Assembly (NCBI GenBank): GCA_019894955.1
Contig: JAGXNQ010000002.1
Location: 1 to 37,246, forward strand
From: Promethearchaeota archaeon
Lineage (GTDB): Archaea; Asgardarchaeota; Lokiarchaeia; Sigyniarchaeales; SOKP01
Length of the DNA stretch: 37,246 nucleotides
Direction: 5' to 3'
The first letter of the stretch is position 1. Every line of letters starts with the position of its first letter. This document shows, in pieces, positions 7,385 through 16,340 of this stretch. The position numbers were made by a program, and so were the translations under genes. The notes under the pieces were generated by a model. The model saw only the letters and a program-made list of their open reading frames with translations, was not told where the DNA came from and did no database searches.

Positions 7385-9352
7385 TTACTCTGAGATCATT
7401 TCGAGGAATTCATTTTCTGTAATAATTTTTGTGCCTTGATCTTGAGCTTTTAAATATTTGGATGTAGGTGTAGTTTCATTGGTGACCAAATAACTTAGGT
7501 TTTTAATAACACTTTTTTTTGGTTCTCCACCAAGTTGTAAAACAAGATCTTCCGCTTCGGACCTTGAAATTTCGTTGAGTTTGCCCGTGAAACAAAAAGT
7601 TAAACCTTTTAACTTCCCCTCTTGAACTGATTTTGTTATAGAAATTTTTTTAGTATCCAGAACTTCGATCATTTGTGGATATAATTTATTGATTCCATTC
7701 AAGAGATTTTCTGCGGTTATTTCAGCATATCCATCTATCATCGCTAATTGTTCCATTTTCGCGCTTTTAATTTTTTCGAGCGTATCATATCCCGCATCAA
7801 CAACTTTTTTAACGAGTACTTCAGCTATATTTTCAATGTTAAATCCCCCGATAAATTTTGCTAATGAAATTTCTTTTATAGCAAATAAGTTATCCAATGC
7901 CTTTTTAGCAGATGTTTCCTTAACTCCTTCAAATTGGGTTAAATCTGATATACTAAGTTGATACAAGTCGGCAATTTGTTTTATTTTCCCAGTTTTAAAA
8001 AGTTGTTGCAACATCAGTTTATCACTGAAATGCTTAACACCTAGGACCTGAATCCATCTTATTAACCGTTGATAATTTCTCTTTGGGCAGGCTTCATTAG
8101 GACAGTATAAACTAGTGCCCTCGTTTATTAAATTTGCATGACATTCCTCACACATGTCGGGAATAATTATTTCCTTTGCATCTTGAGGGATTTTTAAAAC
8201 TCGTTCAATTTTAGGAATTATATCTCCTCTTTTAGATACAATCACTTTTGCACCTATTTTTATCCCCATATTTTTCATTATATTAGGATTAGCTAAACTA
8301 GCTCTACTTACTGTAGTACCCATCAACCGAACCGGTTCAATAATAGCAACAGGAGTATAGTGATGACCACTTATTGTCCATTCGACATTAAGTAATGTAC
8401 TTTCAATTTCTTCAGCTTGAAATTTGAATGCTATCTGTTTCATTGGTTTTGAACGTCGCATATCTTCTAGATCTATTTCTTTACCTTTGATAACAAGACC
8501 ATCAATATCAAATTCTAGTGAATCACGAAAATTCTTCATAACATCTTCTCGGAAATCAATTACTTCCTTTATAGTTTTAACGATTTTAGTTTTAATAACA
8601 GGTAAGTTTTCGCTTTTCATCCATTTTAATTTTTGTATCTCGTTAGTAAAATAAACATCTTCTGTTAAGCTGATAGCATCATAGAATATTAAATTGAGAT
8701 CTTCAGATCCTTTTCCATCTTTGCGTCTAACTATACCTGCAGCTGTATTCCGACAATTTTGGTTATCTGTGTATTTTTTCTCAAAAATATCATGAAAAAG
8801 TATTACTTCAGCACGAATTCCCCCTGTAAATCTTGCTGATAATCTTGGTACAAATCCTTTCATTTTCATTACATTTTTAGTTACATCATCCCCTATAATT
8901 CCGTTACCTCGAGTTACTCCACATTGAAAAACACCATTCTTAAATTGAAGCTCAAGGCTTATCCCATCAAGTTTATACTGAATTAAAAATGTTCTATAAC
9001 CACGATCTTCTGCCCATTTTTTAAATTCATTAGGAGATGATACTTTATCTTGGGAACCCATAGGAATCAAATGTTCCTTCTTAGTAAATATTTTAGAAGA
9101 ATCTGCTCCTACAGAATATAAAATTGGATTATTAGGGTCCAGTTTTCTTAGTTCGTCTTCAAGTTCATCATAATTGGCATCAGTAATTTCTGGAGTCGCA
9201 TTATAATATAAATCTCGGTGTCTTTCTATTTCTTGAACAAGAAATCTAATTTTTTCCTTATTGATTTGATTTTTTAAATGTTCTTCTGATTCTTTGGATT
9301 TATTCTGTTTGGGATTCAGTATATCATCCAAGTTTTTTTGTCTTTTTGACAT
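7385..9352 (-). CDS. ligA: NAD-dependent DNA ligase
   Basis: A complete 655-residue LigA that seals nicks using NAD+. Domains in order: NMN-binding Ia (residues ~30-75, with HRDLYYNATPEITDANYDEL); nucleotidyltransferase with adenylation lysine K127 in YKLDG, then GVTRGNGIIGDDVT; OB fold with GTTVSRASLANP near 345-357; a four-cysteine zinc site at C401, C404, C417 and C422; helix-hairpin-helix repeats (about 430-560); and a C-terminal BRCT domain (about 580-655, LKGLTFCFTGKL). All motifs look intact, and the length is normal for the family (650-700). Archaea normally use ATP-dependent ligases, so this is probably an old transfer from bacteria. Base composition does not differ visibly from the neighbours, so any transfer is not recent. 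Confidence 0.95.
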   Translation of the reverse strand: MSKRQKNLDDILNPKQNKSKESEEHLKNQINKEKIRFLVQEIERHRDLYYNATPEITDANYDELEDELRKLDPNNPILYSVGADSSKIFTKKEHLIPMGSQDKVSSPNEFKKWAEDRGYRTFLIQYKLDGISLELQFKNGVFQCGVTRGNGIIGDDVTKNVMKMKGFVPRLSARFTGGIRAEVILFHDIFEKKYTDNQNCRNTAAGIVRRKDGKGSEDLNLIFYDAISLTEDVYFTNEIQKLKWMKSENLPVIKTKIVKTIKEVIDFREDVMKNFRDSLEFDIDGLVIKGKEIDLEDMRRSKPMKQIAFKFQAEEIESTLLNVEWTISGHHYTPVAIIEPVRLMGTTVSRASLANPNIMKNMGIKIGAKVIVSKRGDIIPKIERVLKIPQDAKEIIIPDMCEECHANLINEGTSLYCPNEACPKRNYQRLIRWIQVLGVKHFSDKLMLQQLFKTGKIKQIADLYQLSISDLTQFEGVKETSAKKALDNLFAIKEISLAKFIGGFNIENIAEVLVKKVVDAGYDTLEKIKSAKMEQLAMIDGYAEITAENLLNGINKLYPQMIEVLDTKKISITKSVQEGKLKGLTFCFTGKLNEISRSEAEDLVLQLGGEPKKSVIKNLSYLVTNETTPTSKYLKAQDQGTKIITENEFLEMISE

Positions 9353-9448
9353 GATTATAAAAAATTCATGTGATTCTATGATAACTATTATTATTCAGAA
9401 TAATTTAAAATATCCGTCTTTAGAGATTTATTATAAAATAGATTTAAG

Positions 9449-10792
9449 TTAAAGTTTCAATGGTTTAAAACCTTTTAATTCGTTAGGTAAATTCTCAATA
9501 ACATTTCCTGAAAGATTAAATACTTTTAAATTAGTAAGTAAATTGATTGATTGAGGTATTCTTTTAATAACATTTTTGTTATCACTCCGTAAATCAAAAT
9601 GTTCAAGATTATTTAAAAACTCGATATTCTCAGGTAAGTTTTCAATATTATTAAATGATAAATTCAAAATTTTCAAATTCTTCAGATTTATGATGCATTT
9701 CGGAATGTTGGAGATATTTTGTCTAACTAAGTGTAATTCTTCAAGACGTTTTAAATTACATAATTGGTGAGGAATTATTCCTATCTTAATCCTATCATTT
9801 GTGATATATATTCCTGTAATGTGACCCAATTCATTTATCTTGTAATAATGAGCTTTTTTTAAGCGTGGTTTTTCAAATTTCTTGATTAAATCTAGTGCCT
9901 TACCTGTCAATATCTCAATTAATGCTAATTTAGGTGCTTCTGAAAAAACTACGCCATTTTTAATAAATTTATTGAACGCTTTTTTATTATTTGCGAACTT
10001 CCAGACCCAATCGGGTAAATTTTCTATATTATTATTTGTAAATATTAACTGATTAATATCTGGGAAATTAAGTCCGTTAATGAGTTTATTTTTTAGCGTA
10101 CAATGATCGATTGTAAGTGAATTAAGATTTGGTAAAGAATTTATTGAGAGGGGTATATGGTTCAGCTCTTTTAACGTTAGCTTAATAATATGACCGTCGA
10201 TACTAGCATTTATTCGAGCCAATCCCTTATTGCTAATACTTGTATTTTCCTTTATTAGTTCTAGTCTATAATCTTCCTGGATTCCAAATTTTTTCGTAAA
10301 ATCATCCAATCCGCTCAAAAATTTATGAGCTTCTATATAATCTACATCTATAATAAATTTCATATCAGGATATTGAAGATTATATATTTGAGTTAGTTTA
10401 TTAATAGTTTTATCTTTTAATTCATTCAAGGAGGGTTTATCATCCTCCTCAAATAAATCGAGTAGTGGTTTAAAAAAAAGAACTGAGTCTTCATTTTCTA
10501 TTGCCCAAAGAAGAGGATTTTTTTCAAGATTGGAGAAATTTTGCATTAAAATTTGAGCTGCTGAGACTCTGACTAAAGGAGACTCATCTGAAATTAAACT
10601 TTTTTCAAGTAATTCATATGATTTGCTTGTATTAAGGTTTAGATACCCTACTGTTTCAATTGCACTTAATCTTTCTTTATTGTCCTCACTCTCACTAAGG
10701 ATTGATTCTAAAAGATTTATTGATTCTTCTTTAGTAATAAGTCCATTGTTAAAATCAATAAGTATCTTCTCAGGAGTGATTAATTTCTTCAT
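9449..10792 (-). CDS. HEAT-repeat plus leucine-rich-repeat protein
   Basis: A 447-residue protein. Residues ~15-110 look like HEAT repeats (for example SPLVRVSAAQILMQNF). Leucine-rich repeats follow in two blocks: about residues 205-265 (LNHIPLSINSLPNLNSLTI, ENLPDWVW) and about 340-447, with regular LxxLxxLxLxxNxIxxLP units such as LKILNLSFNNIENLPENI. A long non-repeat insert separates the blocks. The protein ends in a repeat without an obvious capping motif. There is no signal peptide, so it is probably cytoplasmic and serves protein-protein binding. It is the last gene of a compact operon, 14 bases after the ParB-like gene. The partner is unknown. LRR proteins are frequent in Asgard genomes. 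Confidence 0.8.
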   Translation of the reverse strand: MKKLITPEKILIDFNNGLITKEESINLLESILSESEDNKERLSAIETVGYLNLNTSKSYELLEKSLISDESPLVRVSAAQILMQNFSNLEKNPLLWAIENEDSVLFFKPLLDLFEEDDKPSLNELKDKTINKLTQIYNLQYPDMKFIIDVDYIEAHKFLSGLDDFTKKFGIQEDYRLELIKENTSISNKGLARINASIDGHIIKLTLKELNHIPLSINSLPNLNSLTIDHCTLKNKLINGLNFPDINQLIFTNNNIENLPDWVWKFANNKKAFNKFIKNGVVFSEAPKLALIEILTGKALDLIKKFEKPRLKKAHYYKINELGHITGIYITNDRIKIGIIPHQLCNLKRLEELHLVRQNISNIPKCIINLKNLKILNLSFNNIENLPENIEFLNNLEHFDLRSDNKNVIKRIPQSINLLTNLKVFNLSGNVIENLPNELKGFKPLKL

Positions 10793-10806
10793 TTTTTTAG
10801 AACCCT

Positions 10807-11208
10807 TTAAATTTCTTCCTTACTTACACGCTCATGCATATTTTTACATCTATTCAACCATAATTCCTCATATTCTTCATTATCAATAATTCTATCCTTG
10901 AGATCAGATATATTGAATATTCCTTCTTCTTCACACCATTTCACACATATTCTGTAAAGTTCCCAATCCAAATCTTCATCTTCCCATTCGATACGCACCT
11001 TCCTTTCACCTCTTTGCCATAATATAAATGCTCTATGATGGCCATCTGTTGCTACATATTTCTGATTCAATATTTTAATAGGAATAGGTTCAAAAGAATT
11101 AAGATCTTTTAATTCAAAATTTTTTAATGTGGAATTAAGTTTATTTTTGCTCAGATATAATTGACTTGGCTGGATCTTATCAAGTTCTAAAAGAAAAATC
11201 TTATTCAT
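10807..11208 (-). CDS. ParB/sulfiredoxin-fold domain protein, stand-alone
   Basis: A 133-residue protein. Residues 1-75 match the ParB N-terminal fold: LELDKIQPSQLYLS, then IPIKILNQKYVATDGHHRAF, where the D-G-H-H-R box is the nucleotide-binding signature. A second conserved block, DLDWELYRICVKWCEEEGI followed by EEYEELWLNRC, is typical of a family of small prokaryotic proteins sometimes mis-annotated as histone acetyltransferases. There is no helix-turn-helix domain, so it is not a chromosome-partition ParB. ParB-fold proteins hydrolyse CTP or ATP or act as kinases and nucleases; the activity here is not known. It sits 15 bases after the NDP-sugar pyrophosphorylase and 14 bases before the LRR gene. 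Confidence 0.75.
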   Translation of the reverse strand: MNKIFLLELDKIQPSQLYLSKNKLNSTLKNFELKDLNSFEPIPIKILNQKYVATDGHHRAFILWQRGERKVRIEWEDEDLDWELYRICVKWCEEEGIFNISDLKDRIIDNEEYEELWLNRCKNMHERVSKEEI

Positions 11209-11223
11209 AATTATATCAATAGA

Positions 11224-12363
11224 TCACTTTTTCAAACTCTCGCTAACTACTTCATGATGACAGACTGAATAATAATCGTTAAAGTCGTTGATGATTTTAA
11301 CACCTTTCATTACTTTAACATATGACGATAAGAGTATTAATTTATCTTCAATACCTTTCAAATGAGCATTATCTCCTATAGCACAATTATCGGAAATTAT
11401 AGCGTTTTCAATCTCTACATTGTTTGAAATGTAAGATTCATTATAGATGATAGAATTTTTTAATACGCAATTATCATCAATGAATACATTATCTCCAATA
11501 ATTGCATTTGGACCAATAATGCAATTTTGCCTAATGATAGTTTTTTCTCCAATAACACAAGGATGAATAATTTTTGATGTTGGATTAATTTGAGCACTAT
11601 AATCAACAAGGCTTTTATGTTCTTCACTGAGATTTTGAATCAGATCATTCATCAGAGAAATATTTCCTTGCAATAAATCATAAGGTTTTCCTATGTCTTT
11701 CCATATACCTTCAATTGGATAATGATAAACCTCACGCTCTTCAGTAATTTTAGGGAAAACTTCTCTTTCTATGGAAACTTTTTTATTTGAGGGGATGTAG
11801 GACAAAATTTCCGGTTCAAGTAAGTAAACTCCTGAATTAATTGGCATCGGTACAAACCCTCCCGTTGGGGGTTTATATTCTTCTTTTTCTAAAAATTTCT
11901 CAATCTTATTAGTGTTCTGGTTTGCTATAATAACACCATAGTGAGAAGGATCTTCTATAATTTTACTTGCAATCGTCCCAAATGCTTTTGATTTGATGTG
12001 AAATTGAAGCATCCTACTAAAATCGAAATTTAAAATGACATCACCGTTAAGCATAAAAAAATTGTCATCTTTTAATATATCTTCTGCTAACTTTATAGCA
12101 CCAGCTGTTCCCGCGGGGAAAATTTCGTCAGTATAAGAGATTTTTATTCCTAGTTTTTCGCCTTCTTTAAAATAATCTTTTATCACATCAGCCATAACAC
12201 TAACTGCGAGTACAATTTCAGTTACACCCGCAGCTTTTAATAATAATATCTGTCTTTCCATGACAGGTTTATTGCATATAGGAATTAATGTTTTAGGAAT
12301 TGTGCATGTTAATGGTCGTAATCTTGTACCCCAACCACCAGATAAAATTATAGCTTTAGGCAT
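11224..12363 (-). CDS. NDP-sugar pyrophosphorylase (nucleotidyltransferase plus left-handed beta-helix)
   Basis: A sugar-1-phosphate nucleotidyltransferase. The signature GGWGTRLRPLT near residue 7 is followed by PKTLIPICNKPVMERQI, and the metal-binding LNGDVILNFD is near residue 105. Residues ~255-345 form a hexapeptide-repeat beta helix (IGEKTIIRQNCIIGPNAIIG). This two-domain layout is shared by mannose-1-phosphate guanylyltransferases and glucose-1-phosphate uridylyl/thymidylyltransferases, and the base and sugar cannot be decided by eye. The product would be an activated sugar for glycan, lipid or protein glycosylation. The frame opens with TTG at 12369, but ATG 12363 (MPKAIILSGG) fits family N-termini, giving 379 residues. 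It is first in an operon with the ParB-like and LRR genes. Confidence 0.88.
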   Translation of the reverse strand: MPKAIILSGGWGTRLRPLTCTIPKTLIPICNKPVMERQILLLKAAGVTEIVLAVSVMADVIKDYFKEGEKLGIKISYTDEIFPAGTAGAIKLAEDILKDDNFFMLNGDVILNFDFSRMLQFHIKSKAFGTIASKIIEDPSHYGVIIANQNTNKIEKFLEKEEYKPPTGGFVPMPINSGVYLLEPEILSYIPSNKKVSIEREVFPKITEEREVYHYPIEGIWKDIGKPYDLLQGNISLMNDLIQNLSEEHKSLVDYSAQINPTSKIIHPCVIGEKTIIRQNCIIGPNAIIGDNVFIDDNCVLKNSIIYNESYISNNVEIENAIISDNCAIGDNAHLKGIEDKLILLSSYVKVMKGVKIINDFNDYYSVCHHEVVSESLKK

Positions 12364-12492
12364 AATCAATAACTCTTGTTAGATTGGAAATTAATGTTCA
12401 TCTATTTGATGAAAAGAATCTAATTAATAATTAAAACTTAATCTACTATTACAAAAGAAAAATCTTTATGCTCTATTTCAATTTATATAAAA

Positions 12493-13755
12493 TTAATTAT
12501 TGAATTCTTCAGTTTTTGAGATTGCTAACTCATCATAATCTATTCTTGCAACATTGGAAAAAATCCAAATTAATATAACAATGATCATGTCAATTACCGC
12601 TGCACTAACAAATAAAGGAACGATTCCCATTATATCTGCTAAAGGTCCAGAAATTATCATCGCGATCGGGGACACAGCAGTTGCAATAGTTATGACAATT
12701 GACATGACTCTTCCTTGTTTCTCAAGGGGGATTGTTTTTTGTAAAATTGTCAAAAACATCGTGTTCACGAATGGAACTATAAAAGCAAAAACAAAGCCTC
12801 CTATCCCAATTATGATAAATTGTCCTGTAGGTGCAAGCGCTAGAACTAGGTGCCCTAAATCTCCAATAATTAATCCTAAAAAGATAATTATTGCTTTATG
12901 TTTCCAATTTTTCTTTATTGTTATAATTATGGCGCCTATAAACATTCCTCCTTGTATTAGGGCCATTACAAACCCTAAATCTAATTTATTTCCAGAGTGG
13001 GTAACGTTTACAAAATAAGCGATGAGCGTATTGAAGGGTTGCCCAAAGAAATTTATCATAGTAGCTATATATAATAAAAGTAGAAGTCCTGGTATACTTC
13101 TGATAACTTTAATGCCCTCTGCTAAATCTTTAAAAAATGGTTTTTTGACTTTGTCTAATGTGGTTTTAACTACATTTGGGATTTTTATTATCAATAATGG
13201 AGCAATAGCGATTAGAAAGGTAATTACATCTATCCATAGGACTTGTTCGATTGTAAGAATAGCCAAAAGGGTTGCAGCGATCACGGGACCAATTGTGCGA
13301 ACCATACCTGTGAAAAAAAAGTTTAATCCATTTAATCTACTCAAATGTTCCTTAGGTACCATTATAGGTATTATTGCATTCGTTGCGGGCCAGTGAAACG
13401 CTTGACAGAGTCCTCGAACACTGTTAATAATGATAATAGCCCACACGGTTTCAACATTTAAAAAAAAAAGCATTATTATGATAAATGTGGTAAATGCTTG
13501 AAAGAAATCAGATAAAGCTATAATCAATTTCCTATTCCAACGGTCTATATAAACTCCAACCAAAGGTCCTAATATCCATTGAGGAAGGAACGCAAAAAAA
13601 GTAGCAATTGATAAGTATACAGCACTTTTGGTAATCTGTAAGATCCAGAAAATAATAACAAATTGGACAACTGAAGAACCTAATAACGAGAACATTTGGC
13701 CAGACCAAAATGCAATGTAGCTTTTAAACGTTTTAGGATTTGCGATTTCACTCAA
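12493..13755 (-). CDS. MFS transporter, second of a tandem pair
   Basis: A 420-residue major facilitator with about twelve membrane spans. The loop 2-3 motif appears as GVYIDRWNRKL (the family's GxxxDRxGRR), with a matching QGRVMS in the second half. The fold and sequence resemble the MFS_3 group of drug or siderophore exporters (macrolide-efflux type). The start is TTG at 13755, inside the last codons of the upstream MFS gene: ATTGAGTGA supplies both the TTG start and the TGA stop, an 8-base overlap that implies translational coupling. The two proteins align over their full length and keep the same motifs, so they arose by tandem duplication. They may function singly or as a pair. Substrate unknown. 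Confidence 0.85.
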   Translation of the reverse strand: MSEIANPKTFKSYIAFWSGQMFSLLGSSVVQFVIIFWILQITKSAVYLSIATFFAFLPQWILGPLVGVYIDRWNRKLIIALSDFFQAFTTFIIIMLFFLNVETVWAIIIINSVRGLCQAFHWPATNAIIPIMVPKEHLSRLNGLNFFFTGMVRTIGPVIAATLLAILTIEQVLWIDVITFLIAIAPLLIIKIPNVVKTTLDKVKKPFFKDLAEGIKVIRSIPGLLLLLYIATMINFFGQPFNTLIAYFVNVTHSGNKLDLGFVMALIQGGMFIGAIIITIKKNWKHKAIIIFLGLIIGDLGHLVLALAPTGQFIIIGIGGFVFAFIVPFVNTMFLTILQKTIPLEKQGRVMSIVITIATAVSPIAMIISGPLADIMGIVPLFVSAAVIDMIIVILIWIFSNVARIDYDELAISKTEEFNN

Positions 13756-15028
13756 TGGGCTCTAGCTCTATATTTTTACGATTACTTTTAGATTCATATA
13801 TGGTTTCATATCTTACTTCACGAACATTTGTAGTTAATAATACAATTATTACAGTGACTATTTCTAAAATGGCGAATGTTAAATAGAGAGGTACGATTCC
13901 TATGGCTTCAGCGATGGGACCTGATATTAAACTTCCCAATGGAATCACGGCCCAAGCTAATGATAAAACTATTGACATTACTTTTCCTTGTTTTTCTGAT
14001 GGTACATGTAATTGAATTATTGTTAGAAAATTTGTATTAATCAGGGGAACCATTCCAGCTCTGATCATCCCACCTATACCTATCAAAATAAAATTACCGG
14101 GCGGAGAGAGTGCTGAAAGAACATAACCTATGACAGAAATCGAAATACAACTTGATATTACCTTGACTCTATTATTCCAATCTTTTTTAGAAGATGCGAC
14201 TATCGCGCCTATGATCATGCCAATTTGCATTAAGACCATGACAACTGCAAGATCACTCGCTTCTCCTGAATGGTTTGACTCAATAAATAATGGTAAAAGC
14301 GTTCCGAAAGGTTGACCAAGGAAATTTATCACGGATATTAATACCAATAAAATTACCAGTCCAGGAACTTGTTTAAGTCCATCTAATCCCAAGCTGAAGT
14401 CTTTCAAAAAGGAAAATTGCTTTTCTTCTACTTTTTCTTTGATAATTGTTGGAATTTTAATGATTAATAGGGGTATAATCGCAACTGTGAATGTTAAAAT
14501 GTCAGCCCAAAGAATAATCTCAATTGGTAAATAAGCCAATAAAATAGCTGCAATAACAGGTCCAGCAATATGCACAATTCCATTAAATAAATAATCAATA
14601 GCATTCATTCTACTTAACTTATCTTTTGGTACCATTATTGGAATAATTGCTTTAATAGTTGGAAAATGAAAAGCTTGACAGACTCCTCGAAGGCTATTAA
14701 TAAAAATGATAGGGATGACAGCTTCTATTCCTAAGAAAAAGAGCATTATAATCCAAAACGTTATGAGAGCTTGACAAAAATCAGCGATAGCGATAATAAT
14801 CTTTCTATTCCACTTGTCTATAAAAACACCAAAAATAGGGGTCAACACAATTAAGGGTAACATCCCCATAAAATTAGCGACACCAAGTAACACCGCATTT
14901 CCTGTAACTACTGTTATCCACCATACTATGACAAAATGAATAATGGATGATCCAAGAATAGAAAATAATTGACCAATCCAAAAAAGCAGATATCGAGAGA
15001 ATGTCTTATTTGATGCTATAGAATCCAT
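13748..15028 (-). CDS. MFS transporter, first of a tandem pair
   Basis: A 426-residue major facilitator with about twelve spans, clearly paralogous to the next gene: it shares FSRYLLFWIGQLFSILGSSI, GVFIDKWNRKI, NSLRGVCQAFHFPTIKAIIP and IPGLVILL-like stretches at the same positions. Family knowledge suggests proton-driven export of a small lipophilic compound. The C-terminal tail is charged (ESKSNRKNIELEPIE) and lies in the cytoplasm. ATG at 15028. It is the promoter-proximal gene of the pair and may be read from a control region holding the palindrome at 15097-15111, or be carried over from the SIS gene 111 bases upstream. Confidence 0.85.
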   Translation of the reverse strand: MDSIASNKTFSRYLLFWIGQLFSILGSSIIHFVIVWWITVVTGNAVLLGVANFMGMLPLIVLTPIFGVFIDKWNRKIIIAIADFCQALITFWIIMLFFLGIEAVIPIIFINSLRGVCQAFHFPTIKAIIPIMVPKDKLSRMNAIDYLFNGIVHIAGPVIAAILLAYLPIEIILWADILTFTVAIIPLLIIKIPTIIKEKVEEKQFSFLKDFSLGLDGLKQVPGLVILLVLISVINFLGQPFGTLLPLFIESNHSGEASDLAVVMVLMQIGMIIGAIVASSKKDWNNRVKVISSCISISVIGYVLSALSPPGNFILIGIGGMIRAGMVPLINTNFLTIIQLHVPSEKQGKVMSIVLSLAWAVIPLGSLISGPIAEAIGIVPLYLTFAILEIVTVIIVLLTTNVREVRYETIYESKSNRKNIELEPIE

Positions 15029-15096
15029 AATAACTTTATAAATTTTAAATAATAAGGATAAAAATTAGTTTTAGTATAACTAGTTTTCGAGCTTGA

Positions 15097-15111
15097 AGTA
15101 TTATTAATACT
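15097..15111. promoter_or_regulatory. 15-bp palindrome upstream of the MFS pair
   Basis: AGTATTA-T-TAATACT is a perfect inverted repeat around one base, extended by TTG and CAA arms across one bulged A. It lies 69-83 bases before the first MFS start, just upstream of a TATA-like GTTATACTAAA on the minus strand. This is a plausible operator, as exporters are often controlled by local regulators, but no regulator gene is adjacent. Confidence 0.35.
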
Positions 15112-15139
15112 CAAATTTGAATATAAAAAAATTGTAAAG

Positions 15140-16264
15140 TTATAAATCTCGGGTGATTTTATGTGAATACAAGAAAGTCCCAGGGACAATTCCTTTTTCC
15201 TCCGCCATCTTGTAAAATAACAACTGTAGAATGACTATCTCATATAATGGGGCTAAAAACGGATCTTTAATGTCATGTTGATAAAGAATTATTTTTGGAT
15301 TTTTATGAATTTTTTCTAATTTATTATTGAGTTGTTGATTGGTGATATGCAGTAATTTACCAAATGTCCATTCAGAGGTTAACTTTTCAATAAAATTTCC
15401 ATTAAATTCAAGGTTTTTAGCATCTGAAGTGAGTATAATGAGATTTGATTTATCATTCAAACATTCTATACCCCCATGTCGAAAGGTTGAGATTGGAGTT
15501 GCTTCTGAATATGATCTTACAATCTCTTTAAAATTCAATGCAGCTTGATGAGCTGTAACCATTGAGGACCCTCTTGATAATATTTCCAAAAATTCTATCT
15601 TTTTACCAAATTTAGGTAGCAATTTTTCCCAAATATATTTGATTTTCTGCTTATTATTTAATAATTCTTCAATCTCTTTAATTAGTGACCAAACTTCTTG
15701 AATGTATTCCTCCTCAGTAAAGAATTCTCCTATGATCGTTTTTGCCATGACATATAATATCAATAATGTACATAGGTATGTTTTACTAGTCACTGTAGCT
15801 TCTTTTTCAATGTTCATGAAGATTTGCAATTCTGTCATGTATGCTAAATAACTATCTGGATTATTTGTAATTCCTATTGTTAGCGGTTTTACATCAATAT
15901 CATTGATATTTTTCAATAATTCCCTAATTTCTCCAGATTCTCCTGATTGGGAGATAATGACAATTCCAGTATCCTTAAAAGAATCTTGTCTTATCTTTGG
16001 GAAGGTATTAAATAAGAATTCTCCAGCTTCACGGATTTCAATCGTTATTCCATATTGATTTAATAGATAATATGGTAGATAAGATGCTATGTAGCTAGAA
16101 CCCATTCCAGTAAAAATTAACTTTGAAATACCTCCTCTTTTTATAAAATCTTTCACTTGCAAGAATTGAGGCTTGCTTTCAGATAAAATATGTTCAAAAG
16201 TGCTTTTAAGAGCATCTGGTTGCGAATAAATCTCCGAAAGAAAGACATTATTTGTTTCATTCAT
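15140..16264 (-). CDS. Double-SIS-domain sugar-phosphate isomerase/deaminase (GlmS-C/AgaS-like)
   Basis: A 374-residue protein with two SIS domains and no glutaminase domain. SIS 1 has TGMGSSYIASY near residue 53 and IISQSGESGEIRELL near residue 104, the sugar-phosphate-binding loop. SIS 2 has SRGSSMVTAHQAALNFKEI and the EATPISTFRHGG segment that in GlmS carries active-site residues. The C-terminus PGTFLYSHKIT is typical of AgaS and of archaeal GlmD-type glucosamine-6-phosphate deaminases. It probably interconverts an amino-sugar phosphate and a ketose phosphate, releasing or fixing ammonia. Which direction and which sugar are unresolved. Its start faces the small zinc-knuckle gene at 16341 across 76 bases. 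Confidence 0.8.
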   Translation of the reverse strand: MNETNNVFLSEIYSQPDALKSTFEHILSESKPQFLQVKDFIKRGGISKLIFTGMGSSYIASYLPYYLLNQYGITIEIREAGEFLFNTFPKIRQDSFKDTGIVIISQSGESGEIRELLKNINDIDVKPLTIGITNNPDSYLAYMTELQIFMNIEKEATVTSKTYLCTLLILYVMAKTIIGEFFTEEEYIQEVWSLIKEIEELLNNKQKIKYIWEKLLPKFGKKIEFLEILSRGSSMVTAHQAALNFKEIVRSYSEATPISTFRHGGIECLNDKSNLIILTSDAKNLEFNGNFIEKLTSEWTFGKLLHITNQQLNNKLEKIHKNPKIILYQHDIKDPFLAPLYEIVILQLLFYKMAEEKGIVPGTFLYSHKITRDL

Positions 16265-16340
16265 AAATTATTATAAAAAGAAATAAAAGATAAAATTAAT
16301 TTAAAGAACACAGAATAGTAACATTATAAGAGTAAATAAA

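Noticed and set aside
12554-13396. Two long plus-strand frames (154 and 124 codons) opposite the MFS gene
   Set aside because: They mirror the codon pattern of the real transporter gene, are rich in isoleucine runs typical of an antisense shadow, and the minus-strand protein has clear MFS motifs.
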